Shown piece by piece: positions 22,256 to 35,000 of a stretch of 64,000 bases of DNA. A program made the position numbers and the translations under genes. Positions within the stretch are counted from its first letter, which is position 1. Each line of letters starts with the position of its first letter. The DNA is from Craterostigma plantagineum (Eukaryota; Streptophyta; Magnoliopsida; Lamiales; Linderniaceae). The stretch covers positions 17,178-81,177 of the forward strand of contig JAPQWV010001583.1 in NCBI GenBank assembly GCA_027422505.1, given 5' to 3'. The notes under the pieces were generated by a model that had not been told where the DNA came from, searched no databases, and saw only the letters and a program-made list of their open reading frames with translations.

Positions 22256-25200
22256 TTACGTGTTCCCTAATAAAATGAAAACGAGCGTCAATATGTTTGC
22301 TTCTCTCGGATGAACTGGATTTTTCGCCAACTCGATCGCTGACTTATTATCGACTCGAATCTGGGTTGGCTCATCTTGTCGAAGATTCAATTCAAGCAGT
22401 AAGTTCCTCAGCCAGATTGCGTGACAGACACACCATGATGCTGCCACACATTCCGCTTCGCAGGTTGATCCGTCACGATAGGTTGCCTTTTCAATAACCA
22501 GGTGAATGCCGTATCCCCGAGATAAAATACGTAGCCGCCAGTGCTTCTTAGATCATCAATATCTCCGCACCAATCGCTGTCAGAATATCCGACTAATTTG
22601 CAGCCGCTCGCCTTTGGATAAAATAGTCCGAGTGATTGTGTTTTTCGGATGTATCGTAAAATTCTCTTGATCGCTTTGAGATGTGACTGTCGAGGTTCTT
22701 CCATATTGCGGCTAACAACTCCAACGCTGTAAGCGATATCAGGTCTCGTGCAGGTCAAGTATCACAGGCTGCCCACGAGACTTCGATAATCGATCGCATT
22801 CACTCCTTGTCCTCCCTCAAACTTGCAGTTTTGTTCCAAGTTCCATCGGTGTCGCTACCGGGTTGCTCTCCTCCATTTTATTTTTCTTCAATATAGCCTT
22901 TGCATACGCTTCTTACGACACAAAATTCCCGTGCTTCTTTGCTCGACTTGGAGACCGAGAAAATATTTCATCAGTCCCAAGTCCGTCATATCGAATTCCT
23001 TCGTCATCGCCTTCTTGAAGTCGTTGACTATTTTCTCATTGCTTCCCATGAAAATAAGGTCATCGACATACAGAGCGACGATGATCATTTCCTTTCCTTC
23101 TCGTTTGACGTAGAGGGCGTGCTCGAACGGACATTGATCGAACTTGTTCTTTTTAAAATATCCATCGATCCCGGTGTTCCATGCTCACGGCGCTTGCTTT
23201 AGCTTGTAAAGTGCCTTTTTTAATTTCAACATTCTACCTTCTTTCCTGATTTCGTATATCCCGGGGGCTGCTCCATGTAGACTTCTTCCTCGAGTTCCCC
23301 GTTCAGAATAGCGGACTTCACGTCCATCTGGTAGATTGGCCAGTTGAGTTGTGCAACTTGAGCTAGAAGCAAACTGATAGTCTCCATTCTTGTAACGGGA
23401 GCAAAACTTCGTCATAATCTATTCCCGCTTGTTGTCGATAGCCCTTCGCCACCACTCTCGCCTTGTAACGTTCAATTTTTCCTTGAGCATTCATTTTCTT
23501 TTTATAAACCCATTTGACTCCAATGAGTTTAAGCCCGTTTGGCAACTCCACAAGTTTTCATGTGTCGTTCTTTTCGATCGCCTTTATTTCCTCGTCCATC
23601 GCCGTTTTCCATCTCTTGTCTCTTATGGCTTCTTCGAAACTAATTTGTTCCGAGTCAGCCAGTAAGCAGACTAGGTGAACCTATTCGGTTGATTTATACA
23701 GGTCCTGCATGCTTCGCATCCTCGGCTGCCTTGGTACATCCTTCTCGTCATTTTCTTGAGATGAAACCGGAACGGGTATTGGTGCAACGATCAGTGGTAC
23801 GCCCTCCACTGTATTTTCTTCATCGTTCCAATTCCACGTATTTTCTTCGTCTACTCGAGCATCTCGGCTTACTATCACCTTTTTATTTCTGAATCATACA
23901 GTCGATACGCCTTCATCTTCTCATCGTACCCCATAAACACGAGCTTTCTGCTTTTGTCGTCGAGCTTGGTTCTTCTCTGATCGGGCACATGTGCATACGC
24001 CACACTTTCAAATATTTTGAAGTGCGCTACCGTCGGTTTTCGGCCAGTCCATGCTTCTTGTGGTGTTCGATTCTCGAGGTTGTGATGTGGACATCAGTTC
24101 TGAATATATATAGCACATCGTACCGCTTCGGCCCAGAATTCCTTTGGCATGTCCTTGCTTTTTAACATTGATCGAACCATGTCGAGAATGCTTCGGTTTT
24201 TCCTTTCAGCTACGCCGTTCTGTTGTGGTGAATAAGGTGCGGTGAGGAACTTCCTGACGCCTTGCTCTTCGCAAAAAGTTACAAACGCGCCTGATGTTTG
24301 AATCCGTCGCCTTCTCGACCATAGTTTTGAACTTTTTAAATGTCTCGAGCGCTTCTGATTTTTCCTTTAGAAAATACACCACGTCTTTCTTGAGTAGTCA
24401 TCGATGAAAGTGATAAAGTATCTTTTTCCACCGAATGATTCTGGTCTGATCGGCCCATATATGTCTGTATGTATGAGCTCGAGCGGTTTACGCGCTCGAT
24501 ATTCTGCCTGCTTCTGGAACATCGTCCTCGTATGTTTCCCAATTACGCAGCTTTTGCAAAGCTTCTTTCCGCCTTCTATCACCGGTATTCCGCGGACCAT
24601 TCCTCTTTTGGAGAGCTCCTTTAGGCCACCGTAGTGCAAATGACCAAATCGCATATGCCACAAATGGTCAGGTTGTGAACACTCGGTTCCTTTTCATCTC
24701 GACCCCGTGCGATCATTCTTCCGTCTTTGTTTCTTAGTGTAATGAGTTGTCCTTCATGAACGCCGAGCATCCTTTTTCAAGTAACTGCCCCATGCTTAAG
24801 ATGTTCGCCTTCAAGTCGGGTACGAAATAAACATCCTCGATCGATCCCTGTTTGCCATCATTTTGAGAGAAACAAATTTTCCCTCGGCCTTTGATTTCTA
24901 TCTTCGATGCGTCTCCAAACACGTGGCCGTCATCGATCTTCTTCAGATCCGTGAAGAGATGTTTATGCCCGCTCATATGATTGCTGGCAACGGTGTCAAG
25001 GTACCACACCATATCGTTGCCTGGACTTGTATCCTCGAGCGCCATCAAAAGAACGCCTTCATCTTTTGGCTCTTCTTGTGTGATTAGATTCGCATTTCAT
25101 CTACCTTCCTTTCGGACCAACAGTCTTTTGTGAAATGTCCGAACTTCCCGCAGTTGTAGCATTCAACGCTCGGTCGATTCGAGCGACCACCTGTCCTTGA

Positions 25201-25860
25201 GCTCGACCTCGTCCTCTCCAATTTTGATTGCTCGTTTGTCGTTGTTCCGGATTGTATCCTCGTCCTCGGCCTAAATTTTGGCCTAAGCCTCGTCCTCGTT
25301 GACCTCGTCCTCGTCCTTGGCCGTGATGCGTATATAGCGCATTGTCATCTGTAGAGCCTCGTCCAGCGATTCCTGCTTCTTATTTTTCTTCTATTGCTCA
25401 TGAGCTTCGAGCGAACCGGAGAGTTCGTCGACCGTCATTTCTTCGAGATTATTGGATTCTTCAATTGCGCATACACGTTCTCGTACTCGTCCGTCAGGGA
25501 GCGGAGAATTTTCTCGACGACCCGGGCTTCCGTTAGAGCCTCGCCGTTTCTCTTCAACTGATTCGAGATGGTTTGTACTCTCGTTATATAATCGAATACG
25601 CCTTCGTCGTTCTTCATTCTTGTCATTTCGAATTCGCCACGAAGAGTTTGCAGTGGTACTTGTTTTACTCGGTCAGCGCCTTTGTACGCTGTCTCCAGTT
25701 TTTCCCATGCTTCCTTTGAATTTTTCACATCTGCTAATCTTTTCGAGGCCTGGATCGTCTAATGCTTGGTGGATGAAGTTGAGCGCGGTATGGTCTAGTT
25801 TGCGAGACTCATCCAATGCCTTAATTTGAGACGCGTCGTCCGTTTTTTCGGTTCGGTGTA
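22256..25860 (-). pseudogene. Copia gag-pol remnant (LINE-nested element)
   Basis: In order from the right: gag (25435-25728, UBN2-type, EAWEKLETAYKG); a CCHC knuckle near 25130-25170; protease with DTVAS instead of DTGAS (about 24990); GAG-pre-integrase and integrase (24367-24663, WHMRFGHLHYGGL, TDIYGP); RT (about 22888-23551, VDDLIF intact); and RNase H (22256-22758, YSDSDWCGD). The frame changes repeatedly, so no full polyprotein can be made. Confidence 0.88.
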
Positions 25861-25997
25861 CCCTTTCTCTACGATATATTCCATACGCCTTGCGACCCGA
25901 GTAGTACCTTCATTCGGATAACCCAACTATCATGTTGAGTTTTGTGAGGTGCGGGACGGGCATGATTCCTAGTGACATAGCTCTAATACTAATTTTT

Positions 25998-26389
25998 TGT
26001 TTATATATGCCGTGAAAGATCGAGGGTACCGGGATATTTGCTTGGCAAGTGTTTTAGTCAGGGAGTGCGTGATATGTTTTTAAACAAGAGGAACAAAACC
26101 TTTTTCTTCTACTGACGATACATGCATACTACAACAACGAGGCTTTTTTTCTTACTATCACCAACACTCATGCACACACATATATAATATAGAGAAAGTA
26201 GATGATAAGGACTAGCAGACCTTTTTGAGATTCTCTTCATATGCGATCTTGACTGTTGAAATAAGGAATGCAATTCATTTCTTCTTTTGAGTGCTACGTA
26301 AATCTTAGTTCTTGGCTCCTTCTTCATTTTATTTTTATTATTATTTTCCATATCTTATCTATTAGATATGGTATTGGACTTATGCAACA
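25998..26389 (-). repeat. 5' LTR of the LINE-nested Copia element
   Basis: A 392-bp partner of the left LTR. It starts at TGTTTATATATGCCGTG and ends TTATGCAACA. It lacks most of the TA run present in the other LTR. Confidence 0.88.
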
Positions 26390-26394
26390 GTGGC

Positions 26395-28030
26395 TATGTC
26401 ATCCCTTCGAGAGGCATTCGGCAAGGGGATCCATTATCTCCTTTCCTTTTTTGATTGTTTCGGAAGCCCTCTATAATCTCATTCTTCAAGCATCCCAGCA
26501 GGGTAGATATAGAGGGATTCGAATCTGTAAGGAAGCGCCAGTGGTTTCTCACCTCTTTTTTGCAGACAACTCTTTGCTGTTTTGCCAGGCAAGCATCGAT
26601 CGGGCTCTGGTGATCAAAGAGATTCTAGGAGTTTTCAACCTTATCTCGGGTTAGGAGGTGAACCTTGCAAAATCATCCTTCTCTTTAGCAAGAACACCTC
26701 CCAGGGAGCGAAAGAAGGGATCTTGAGCATTTTTAGCGGAATTAAAGAGGAAAAAAAGGCCAGATACCTAGGCCTACCTCTTTTTATTGGGAAATCCAAA
26801 AGGGAAACTTTTCATTTCGTTGTTGATGCTGTGAAGTCGAAGGTGAATAATTGGAAGCCACATTTTCTGAACAACGCGGGGAAGGAAGTTCTCATTAAAG
26901 CTGTAATCAACGCGCTGCGGTGTATGTGATGTCTTACTTTAGGCTTCCTTCTCACCTCTGCAAGGAGATCTACAAGATCGCAGCTAACTTCTGGTGGGGA
27001 ACGAGAGAGAACGGAAGCCACAAACTTCACTAGAAGGCTTGGGACAAAATGACGAAGGAGAAGGGAGCGGGCGGCTTAGGATTTCAAGAGATACAAAGGT
27101 TTAACGATGCATTGCTGACCAAGAAACTCTGGCGGATAGTGACCTTCCCAAATCTGCCAATGGCCAAGTTGCTTAGAGCTAAGTACTTCCCTAGATCAAG
27201 TTTGTTTGAGGTGTCGATAACCGGGTCCTCTTCGTGGCTTTGGAAGTGTTGGATGAAGGCAAGACATGTGCTTGTGGCTGGGCCCGTATACACAACAGAA
27301 CACGGGTCAACTCTCAAACTTTCAGATGCTCTCCCAACACCAAATAGGATTGGACTGAAGATTTTTGGACCAAAGAGAAACATGGTAAATTTTCAGTCCA
27401 ATCAGCCTATAAAATTATTATCATCTATTGACGAGCTTAAACATGAAGGTTGTGAAGGGAGTGATAGAGGGGAAAACATGAAGAGGTTGTGGCTTAATGT
27501 CTTGAAGTTGAAAATTAAAAATAAGGTAAAGCACTTCCTATGGAGATGTGTAGACATGTCCTGCCAACCAAGATTAATCTGAAGAAGAGGGGAGTCCAAC
27601 TCGATACAATATGCTCAATGTGTGGAGAGGAAGATGAGACTATGGAGCATATTTTCTTCAGCTGTTCGAGGGCGTGCAATACCTGGAAGCTGGCACCGGT
27701 TTCTTGGAATTGTTTGAAGGAGATCGGGAATTTTAAGGATTGGTGGGGAGTGATTTGTTCGGGGCCTAAGAAGGAGGTCTTTCAGTTTAGAGTCCAACTC
27801 TCGGTTTACATTCTTTGGGTGCTCTGGAAGACACGTAATCTTTGGATTTTTAAGGGAGAGCGGCGAGAAGATCGAACCATCATTGAGCTTGCGGGCTTCG
27901 AGTGGGCTGAATTCTTGGAATGTGGCTAATGATTGCATGATTGATCTTTTGTCTGTAGCAGCGGTAGGGTACAATGTATCAATGCAGAGGCTTTTTTCTT
28001 TTTTGTTGCTTGTGATTGTTTTGTCTGCCA
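26395..28030 (+). pseudogene. LINE reverse transcriptase and zf-RVT fragment
   Basis: Encodes GIRQGDPLSP, then HLFFADNSLLF, where the second catalytic Asp of the FADD box is Asn. Next come ARYLGLPLFIGKSK, the thumb, KGAGGLGFQEIQRFN, and a zf-RVT domain with CSMCGEEDETMEHIFFSC. Stops and shifts occur at about 26652, 26930 and 27380. The family role is target-primed reverse transcription; this copy cannot do it. Confidence 0.85.
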
Positions 28031-28225
28031 TGTGGTTTTCTAACTCCGTCTGAGTTGCGCCTATCTGTGAAATCTGTATACAAAAGGTTCCCTAGGCTAT
28101 TTAGCCATACAAACTCCTTTTGTCATTAATAGATCGTTTTGGACAAAAAAAATAACATTAAAATTTGATTATCTTATAACATGTGCGATTTCTAATGTCT
28201 TACAGTATTTAGTCACATCTATTAA

Positions 28226-28890
28226 GGGGGTCTTTATTTTGGGGTGATCTTTCAAAACATCACCGTGATCTTCTCGTTTACCACTTATCACTGTGTTTGT
28301 TTAATCTAGGTGATGAGTCATCACCGGAATGTGGGATCACCTAGGTGATGAAATTGGGGTGATATTTCATATTTCAGATCACCCAAAAAAACCTAAGTGA
28401 TCCAACATACGATGATGGGGTGATCTACTAGCTTTTGAATGGACGAAACTACCCCTCATATTTTAACATTATTACTTTATATGCCATTATAAATATTTTA
28501 ATTACATGATTAACATAATTAAATCTTAACAATATTTCAATTATTTAAAAATATTTAAACTTACATTTTAAAAAAGTATAAATATAAATAATGCTTATAA
28601 ATATGTAAATTTTAATATGTTAATGATTATCACAGAAAAAATATCACCTTAAAAAATTTAAACACATTATTTAAATCATATATAGGGTCAAATATGACAT
28701 TTATACAACATTACCCTACACATCACAATGATTAAACAAACAGAATACTTCCATATCACGTTGATCTACAAAACGAATATCACCTTAAACAAACTCACTG
28801 ATGATATATCTCCTTGATCCACGCCGGTGATACTCACATCACCGTGATATGTATCACCGTAATGTTGGATCACATGAAACAAACACCCCC
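28226..28890. mobile_element. MITE-like element with GGGGGTGTTT ends
   Basis: Left GGGGGTCTTTATTTTGGGGTG and right complement GGGGGTGTTTGTTTCATGTG form imperfect inverted ends. The three flanking bases on each side (TAA and TGA) are a weak match to a PIF/Harbinger-size duplication. The subterminal regions repeat palindromic GATCACC/GGTGATC units in both orientations, and the centre is AT-rich and non-coding. Confidence 0.65.
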
Positions 28891-29264
28891 TGACATTAAA
28901 TCGGGTTCATTACAGTATCAAGAGGTAATACATAACCAAAATTATGGACAACATCTTTCTAAGATGTTGAATTTTCAAGTGGTTTTGATCGAAGAGATTT
29001 GATTAGTTTTATCCGATTGGCGGAAAGAAGGAAAGAAGCTGCAGTTAAAAGATCGTTATTAAGCGGTTAGCAACGTCGTTCGCGGACAGTTACGAGCATA
29101 AATTTCCAAGATCTAGATTTTTTTTTGTCGAAATCGCTACTAATCTTAGGATAAATATGGTCTAATAAATAAAATTTCGTGTTTTTTGACGAAAAGTAGA
29201 GACTTACGGTTCGAAAATTGGATATCATTCGACTCGATGAACGAAAAAGGCGATTGCAGGTAGT

Positions 29265-29690
29265 AATGATCATATTATTATTGTTAGCATAATTATTATC
29301 GCCGAATTAAATTTAGTACTTCGCAAAAAATGCCATTTCGGGTAGAGATGATCATACTATATCGCCAAAAATAATGGATATGGTCGAATCGAATTTATCA
29401 AGAAAGGCGATTTCGGGTAGAAATGATCATACTATATCACCAAAAAACAGTGGATATCGCCGAATCGGAATTAGTAATTATCAAAATACTATATTGTCAA
29501 AATAATTGATATAAATGGGATTATCGAATATAGTAATTATCAAAAAAGGCAATTACATGCAGAATGATCATATTAATGTTGTCATAAGTCATAAAAATGG
29601 ATATTGCCGAATCAAATTTAGTAATTATCAAAAAAGGCTATTACATGTACAAATGATCATTATGTATTGTCATTTTAGAGTAGATTATGC
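29265..29690 (+). repeat. Degenerate tandem array upstream of the MADS gene
   Basis: The anchor ATGATCAT recurs at 29266, 29348, 29423, 29564 and 29653, giving unit lengths near 75-90 bp with one double step. Each anchor is preceded by an 'aaaggc-att-c-ggta'-like phrase and followed by 'tggatat-gccgaatc-aattta'. The array ends about 230 bp before the MADS start codon. Confidence 0.7.
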
Positions 29691-29843
29691 GAATGTCCTA
29701 GGCAGAAAGAAAATATCATTCGAAATATATATTGAATTGAATGAAATCCAAAAGAAAGATAGATACTCATGCTAACCAAAGGATTCGATAATTATGTACA
29801 CATAATTTCGGCAAATTGTAATAATCCAAACCAATTTCCCCTC

Positions 29844-29851
29844 TATAAATA
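29844..29851 (+). promoter_or_regulatory. TATA box of the MADS gene
   Basis: TATAAATA 71-78 bp upstream of the ATG at 29922, well placed for the core promoter. The leader that follows is A-rich. Confidence 0.7.
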
Positions 29852-29921
29852 GACCCCTAAACACAACATAAACCAAATAAATTAGAAAAAAAAAACACTA
29901 AACAGACACCTCTTTCAAAAT

Positions 29922-30723
29922 ATGGGAAAGAAACTGCACATAGCATACATTTCCAACAACAAAGAAAGAAAGCTTTCTTACCACAAAAGAAAGAAGGGTT
30001 TCTTCAAAAAACTCAATGAGCTATGCACTTTATGCGATGTAGAAGCTTGTTGCATCCTCTATAGCCCGTACGAGCCCGAGCCCGTGGCTTGCCCGGCCCT
30101 CAAGGGCTTAACGATGTGCTCGAGCGGTTCAACAAAGCCTCGCCCATAGAGAGGCTCCATAAAATGCTTGACCAAGAAAGCTACAATGAGATGAGGATCA
30201 AAAAGAGCCGTGAGCAGCTCCATAAGATCCATAGAGAGAATAAGAAATTGAGGCTTGAACTTGAAATATTTCGGTTCATTTGTGGCTCTAAAACCCTAGA
30301 TTTCTTCGATGCCCGCCATGCGAAGGAGGTGAATTTCGTCGTCGATGAGTTGTTGAAGGACGTGGAAGTTCAGATTAGCAAGTTCGAAGGGCCACATAGA
30401 GGTATGAAGCCCTGATTAAAGATTTTATGAATATGTTCAATTCTATTACATCCTTAACTTTTGTTTATTTAGAGGGAACAATCCAAATTGGTGCAACTGT
30501 TGTGCCCATGTCCGAGGCAGAGGCTGATGCTGACGTGGCGGCGGCCATGGATGCTCTGCCACCTTTGCATATTTCGATATCTAAGGAAATGTACGACGGT
30601 GTTAATGATGATACGATTCTTCATCAAGGGAAAATCGATGGCGTGGATTGTGAAAGTAGTAAGAGCAATGTTCTTCCTGACTATGGACTGTCGCGGATGA
30701 TGAAGAAGATGAAGGGAGATTGA
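29922..30723 (+). CDS. Type I (M-gamma-like) MADS-box gene, one apparent frameshift
   Basis: Encodes a transcription factor whose MADS domain starts at residue 2 (GKKLHIAYISNNKERKLSYHKRKKGFFKKLNELCTLCDVE; quoted only as landmarks: YISN, KRKKGFFKKLNEL, YSPYEPEP). The YISN, RKKG and ILYSPY signature and the following GPQGLNDVLERF region match the AGL80/PHERES-type M-gamma group, which acts in female gametophyte and endosperm. A coiled region (MRIKKSREQLHKIHRENKKLRLELE) follows. One base is missing near 30085-30092 (GCTTGCCCGG, where a Trp codon is expected), which moves the reading frame. A likely intron 30402-30472 (GT-AG) joins in phase to a second coding block ending at 30723; without it the protein would stop at 30415. 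M-gamma genes usually lack introns, so the 3' part is less sure. Confidence 0.82.
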
Positions 30724-30897
30724 AGATATAATATATGTCACATGTAATAAACTATTTTAGATTTGTCTTCTTACGTTTGTTTGCTTTCATATTATTTGTC
30801 GGTAGAATGTGAAATTACGTTTTTTTGACTAATTATTCCGACCTAATTAATAGATGTTCGTAATCTATGTCTAACTCATCTATACTATTATACTAAG

Positions 30898-31434
30898 TGA
30901 CATCTAAACATAAATACGTACTTGACTAAAATTTTTACAGATAGGTACTTATGTCAGAAAATTTTACAGATATGTACCCAATTTAATGTTTACCAATTTC
31001 TTCAGTCACGCCGTACCTTTCTGTGTATGTATGGCGTACCATAACACGTTGATACAGGGTACCCAAATGTGTTTGTACGGCGTACCTTATGTGTTAAAGA
31101 TGGCGTACCTAAATGTGCTTAACGGCGTACCATTTTCTCAACGTATGACGTGCCACAATATGTTGATATAGGGACCTAAATGTGTTTGTACAGCATACTT
31201 TATGTGTTAAAGATGGCGTACCTAAATGTGCTAATATGGTCTACCATTTTCTCAACGTATGACGTACCACAATATGTTAATATAGAGTACCTAAAGGTGC
31301 TGTATGGCGTACCTGCGGCGGATCGGGTATCTATCTGCAAAAAAAAAAATATTCTACTAGGTACCTACATATAAAAAAATCTGACAGGGTACTAAATTAC
31401 AAGTTTTTTTCCAAATGGATATTTATGTGGAAAG
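30898..31434. mobile_element. Short-motif element with GGCGTACC array
   Basis: The imperfect inverted ends share 'acataaata-c', 'gataggtac' and 'tatctgcaaa' phrases. Inside, GTACC (often GGCGTACC) recurs at 31036, 31059, 31082, 31105 and 31127, then in decayed form at 31150, about 31173, 31195 and 31218: a 22-23-nt period. No coding capacity and no clear target duplication. Architecture parallels the 21-nt arrays at 15475 and 1864. Confidence 0.55.
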
Positions 31435-31622
31435 ACCCCTTACCTCAGGGCTTGCGGAAAACCATCACAAAATTGGTCTGTCAAATTATTTTTATTACAA
31501 AAAATAATAAGACTAAAAGAAAGCAACCTACTATTTTTTGTTAGTTACTATTTACTCCTCTACTTTTAGTTAAGTATTCTTTTTATAATTTCTATTAAAT
31601 ATATAAGAATAAATGAGGTATT

Positions 31623-31832
31623 TGTTATATAATATTTTATTTAATGAAGCTTTATTATTATCAATGTAGTGTGTAATATAGAAAGGATATCAACAGAAAA
31701 TAAGACTTTTATTATTGTTCTACTCCTCATTACACAAAGAAACGATGCTATTTATAGAAGGAAATAGAGCATACGTATTCAATGCATTAAATTACATCCA
31801 TCAACTAATAGCTACTAACTGTATTCATAATA
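31623..31832 (-). repeat. 3' LTR of second Copia element
   Basis: A 210-bp copy with only a few differences from the partner at 37462-37674 (for example a CTC trinucleotide missing near 31723). Confidence 0.88.
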
Positions 31833-32059
31833 CTCCTCCTTGGATGTGTATTTAATGATAGGTCCTTCAGAATTTGATGGTATAGCTGCCTCATTAAAAA
31901 ACTTACTGGGAAAACCACATGGGAAAAACCACAGTGAAGGAAAAAAGAGTGCAACCATATTTACTCCATCTGATAATAATATTATTTCAAATCTCGAAGT
32001 CTTTGAACTTCAATTGAATGTACCAATTTTCTAAATATATAGGAGGACGCGCTTTCGTA

Positions 32060-35000
32060 AATAAATCTGCGAGATTTTCGCTAGAGCGCACTTGTTGTAC
32101 ATCAATATCACCATTTTTCTCTAAATCGTGCGTAAAAATTTTGGTGAAATATGTTTTGTTCTATCACCTTTGATATACCCGTCCTTTAATTGGGCGAGCA
32201 TGCCGCGTTATCTTCACATAATGTTGTCGAACGTAGATTCTTCGAAAGTAACCCACGATTTGTTGTATATGTTGAATCACCGATCGCAACCAAACATATT
32301 CTCGGCTAGCTTCATGAATAGCTAGAACTTTCGCATGATTAGCGTAGCCGTTAAACTTTGCCTAACTGATCGCCATGAAATGGCAGTTCCACCATATGTA
32401 AATAAATAACCGGTTTGCGATCGAGCATTATGTGGATCAGATAGATATCCAGCATCTGCATAACCAATTAAGTCTTCTTACATCTCATTAGAATAGAATA
32501 ATCCCATATCAGTTGATCCCCGAAGGTATCGAAAAATCCGTTTAACTCCATTCCAATGTCTATGAGTCGGCAAAGAACTATATCTTGCCAATAAATTTAC
32601 AGCAAATACTATATCTGGTCGAGTATGACCCATAAGATACATTAATGCTCCAATAGCACTGAGATATGGTACTTCAGGATCAAGCACTTTTTCATTATGT
32701 TCGCATAGTCTAAATGGGTCTTTATTCACGTCTAAAGATCGGACAATGATTGGAGTATCTAACGGATGAGCTTCATCCATATAAAATCTTTTCAATACTC
32801 TTTTCGTATAAGTTTCGTGATGTACAAATATCACATTCTTTAAGTATTCTATTTGCAGTCCAAGACAAAATTTAGTTTTACCGACATCCTTCATTTCGAA
32901 TTCCTTTTCAAACAACCAATGGCTTTCGATAACTCTTCAGGAGTTCCGATTATATTGATCAATAACATATACTGCAATGATAACAAACTCATTCTTAAAT
33001 CTTCTCGTAAATATGTAGGGGCAAATTTGATCATTTTTATACCCCTCTTTCAATAAGTATTCACATAGGCGATTATACCACATACGCTCGGATTGCTTTA
33101 ATCCATAAAGTGATTTATTCAGTTTAATTGAGTACTCATCTCGCGACCTTGAATTTTCAGGTAGTCGAAAACCCTCCGGAAGCTTCATATAAATGTCACT
33201 GTCAAGCGAGCCATATAAATAAGCAGTGACAACATCCATTAGACGTATATCGAGTCCTTCACGTACTGCCAGACTAATTATGTCACGAAAAGTTATTGCG
33301 TCCACCACGGTAGAATACGTTTCCTCATAATCAATACCAGGTCTCTGCGAGAAACCTTGTGCGACAAGTCGTGCTTTATATCTCATAATTTCACAGTTTT
33401 CCTTTTTCTTTCTGATGAAAACCCATTTATATCCAACTGGCGTTCACAGACATTGGTTCATGATCCTCATTCTCATTCATCTCATTCATTTCATGTATCG
33501 CTACGTTAAATGAGAACTTATCGTCAAATGTCGACTTCATTTCGGTTCCATCTAATTCCATTCGTGCGTAATTGATTGAGATCTCTTCATTATCATTATT
33601 TTCAATTTGTTCAGGTACCTGACTTTCATTCTTATCATCATTTATGCTCATCGACTCTTCTTTAGTCGATAAATCCTCGATTGGACCATTATCATTATTT
33701 GCTCCTTTTCTTTTTCGAGGATTTTTATCTTTGGAACCCGAGGGCCTACCACGCTTCAGCTGTGGTTTAGGCTCAATATTGTTCTTTGTCTGTTCTACAG
33801 GAACATCAATTCTAACAGGAGCATTAACAGCTGGAATATGTGACTTGGTCACTCTCTTCTGGTCAGTAAAGCTGTCTGGCAATTGATTCGCTAAGCTTTG
33901 TAGATGAATTATTTTCTGAACTTCCATTTCACATTCTTTAGTCGAGGATCATAATGATTTAGCGACAATTCATTCCAACTAATATTTGATTCCAGCTGTC
34001 TCTTTTCTCCCCCTAATGTCGAAAAATTTGTTTCATCGAAGTGACAGTCGGCAAATCTGACCGTGAATCGGTCTCCAGTTAAGGGTTCTAAATATTTTAT
34101 AATTGATGGAGATTCAAATCCGACATATATTCCCAACCTTCTTTGAGGTCCCATCTTTGTGCGTTGTGGTGGCGCAATTGGAACATATATCGCACATCAA
34201 AAAATTCTTAGATGGAAAATATCTGGTTCCTGACTATAAACCATTTGCAACGGGGAGATATCGCGATAACTTGTTGGCCTGTGCGGATTAGTGCTGCTTC
34301 ATGATATGGCATGTCTCCAACTAGACGATGGAAGTTTCGACTTCATCAATAATGGCCTTGCAATTAATTGCAGGCATTTAATCAACGATTCTGCAAGACC
34401 ATTTTGTCTATGGACATGTGGCACCGGGTTCTCGACAGCAATACCAATAGACATACAATAATCATTAAATGCCGTAGAAGTAAATTCATCAGCATTATCA
34501 AGGCGTATTTTCTTTACCGGATAATCTGGGAAGTGTGCTCTTAATCTAATCAGCTGAGCAAGTAATCTCGCAAATGCCACGTTTCTCATAGATAATAAAC
34601 ATACATGGGACCATTTACTTGATGCATCAGTTAATACCATGAAATATTTAAACGGTTCACATGATGGATGTATCGGCCCACAAAATATCGCCATGTATAC
34701 GTTCCAAAAATGCAATAGATTCAGTTTTTACTTTCATTTGTGATGGTCGAATAATTAACTTCCCTTTAGAGCAAGCAACACATGCTAATTCATTTGATTG
34801 AAGAATCTTCTGGTTCCTCAATAAATGTCCGAGTGATTTTCAATTTTTCGCATCATAATTGTACCGGGATGGCCCAATCGGTCATGCCAAACATTAAATG
34901 TAGTGTCATTGGTAAACTTTGGATAGCATATGATTCAATTGTTCTAAGATATGTGTAGTATAACCCGGACTCAAAAGACGGTAATATTTCTAGAATAATT

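Larger units (their letters stand above)
21691..26389 (-). mobile_element. Copia LTR retrotransposon inserted in the LINE
   Basis: A complete but decayed element of 4.7 kb. LTRs lie at 21691-22107 and about 25998-26389, with ends TGTTG...CAACA, flanked by a perfect 5-bp duplication GTGGC (21686-21690 and 26390-26394). It is transcribed leftward: a diverged tRNA-iMet primer site (complement TAGTATTAGAGCTATG) sits inside the right LTR, and a purine tract (complement AAGGGGGGAAT) sits inside the left LTR. Domain order gag, protease, integrase, RT and RNase H defines Copia. The LTRs differ by many substitutions, so the insertion is not recent. Confidence 0.92.
21326..28152 (+). mobile_element. 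LINE (L1-type) retrotransposon, 5'-truncated and split by a Copia element
   Basis: The left piece (about 21326-21690) encodes reverse-transcriptase fingers (NIIHPSQAAFIQGRHILDN ... IKLDLAKAYDRVEW). The right piece (26395-28152) continues with GIRQGDPLSPFLF, the palm, thumb and zf-RVT domain, and ends in a short A-run after 'gatcgttttggac'. The two halves join exactly when 21691-26389 and one copy of GTGGC are removed. No endonuclease domain is seen upstream, so the copy is 5'-truncated. It is dead: it has several frameshifts, and FADN replaces the catalytic FADD. Confidence 0.85.
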
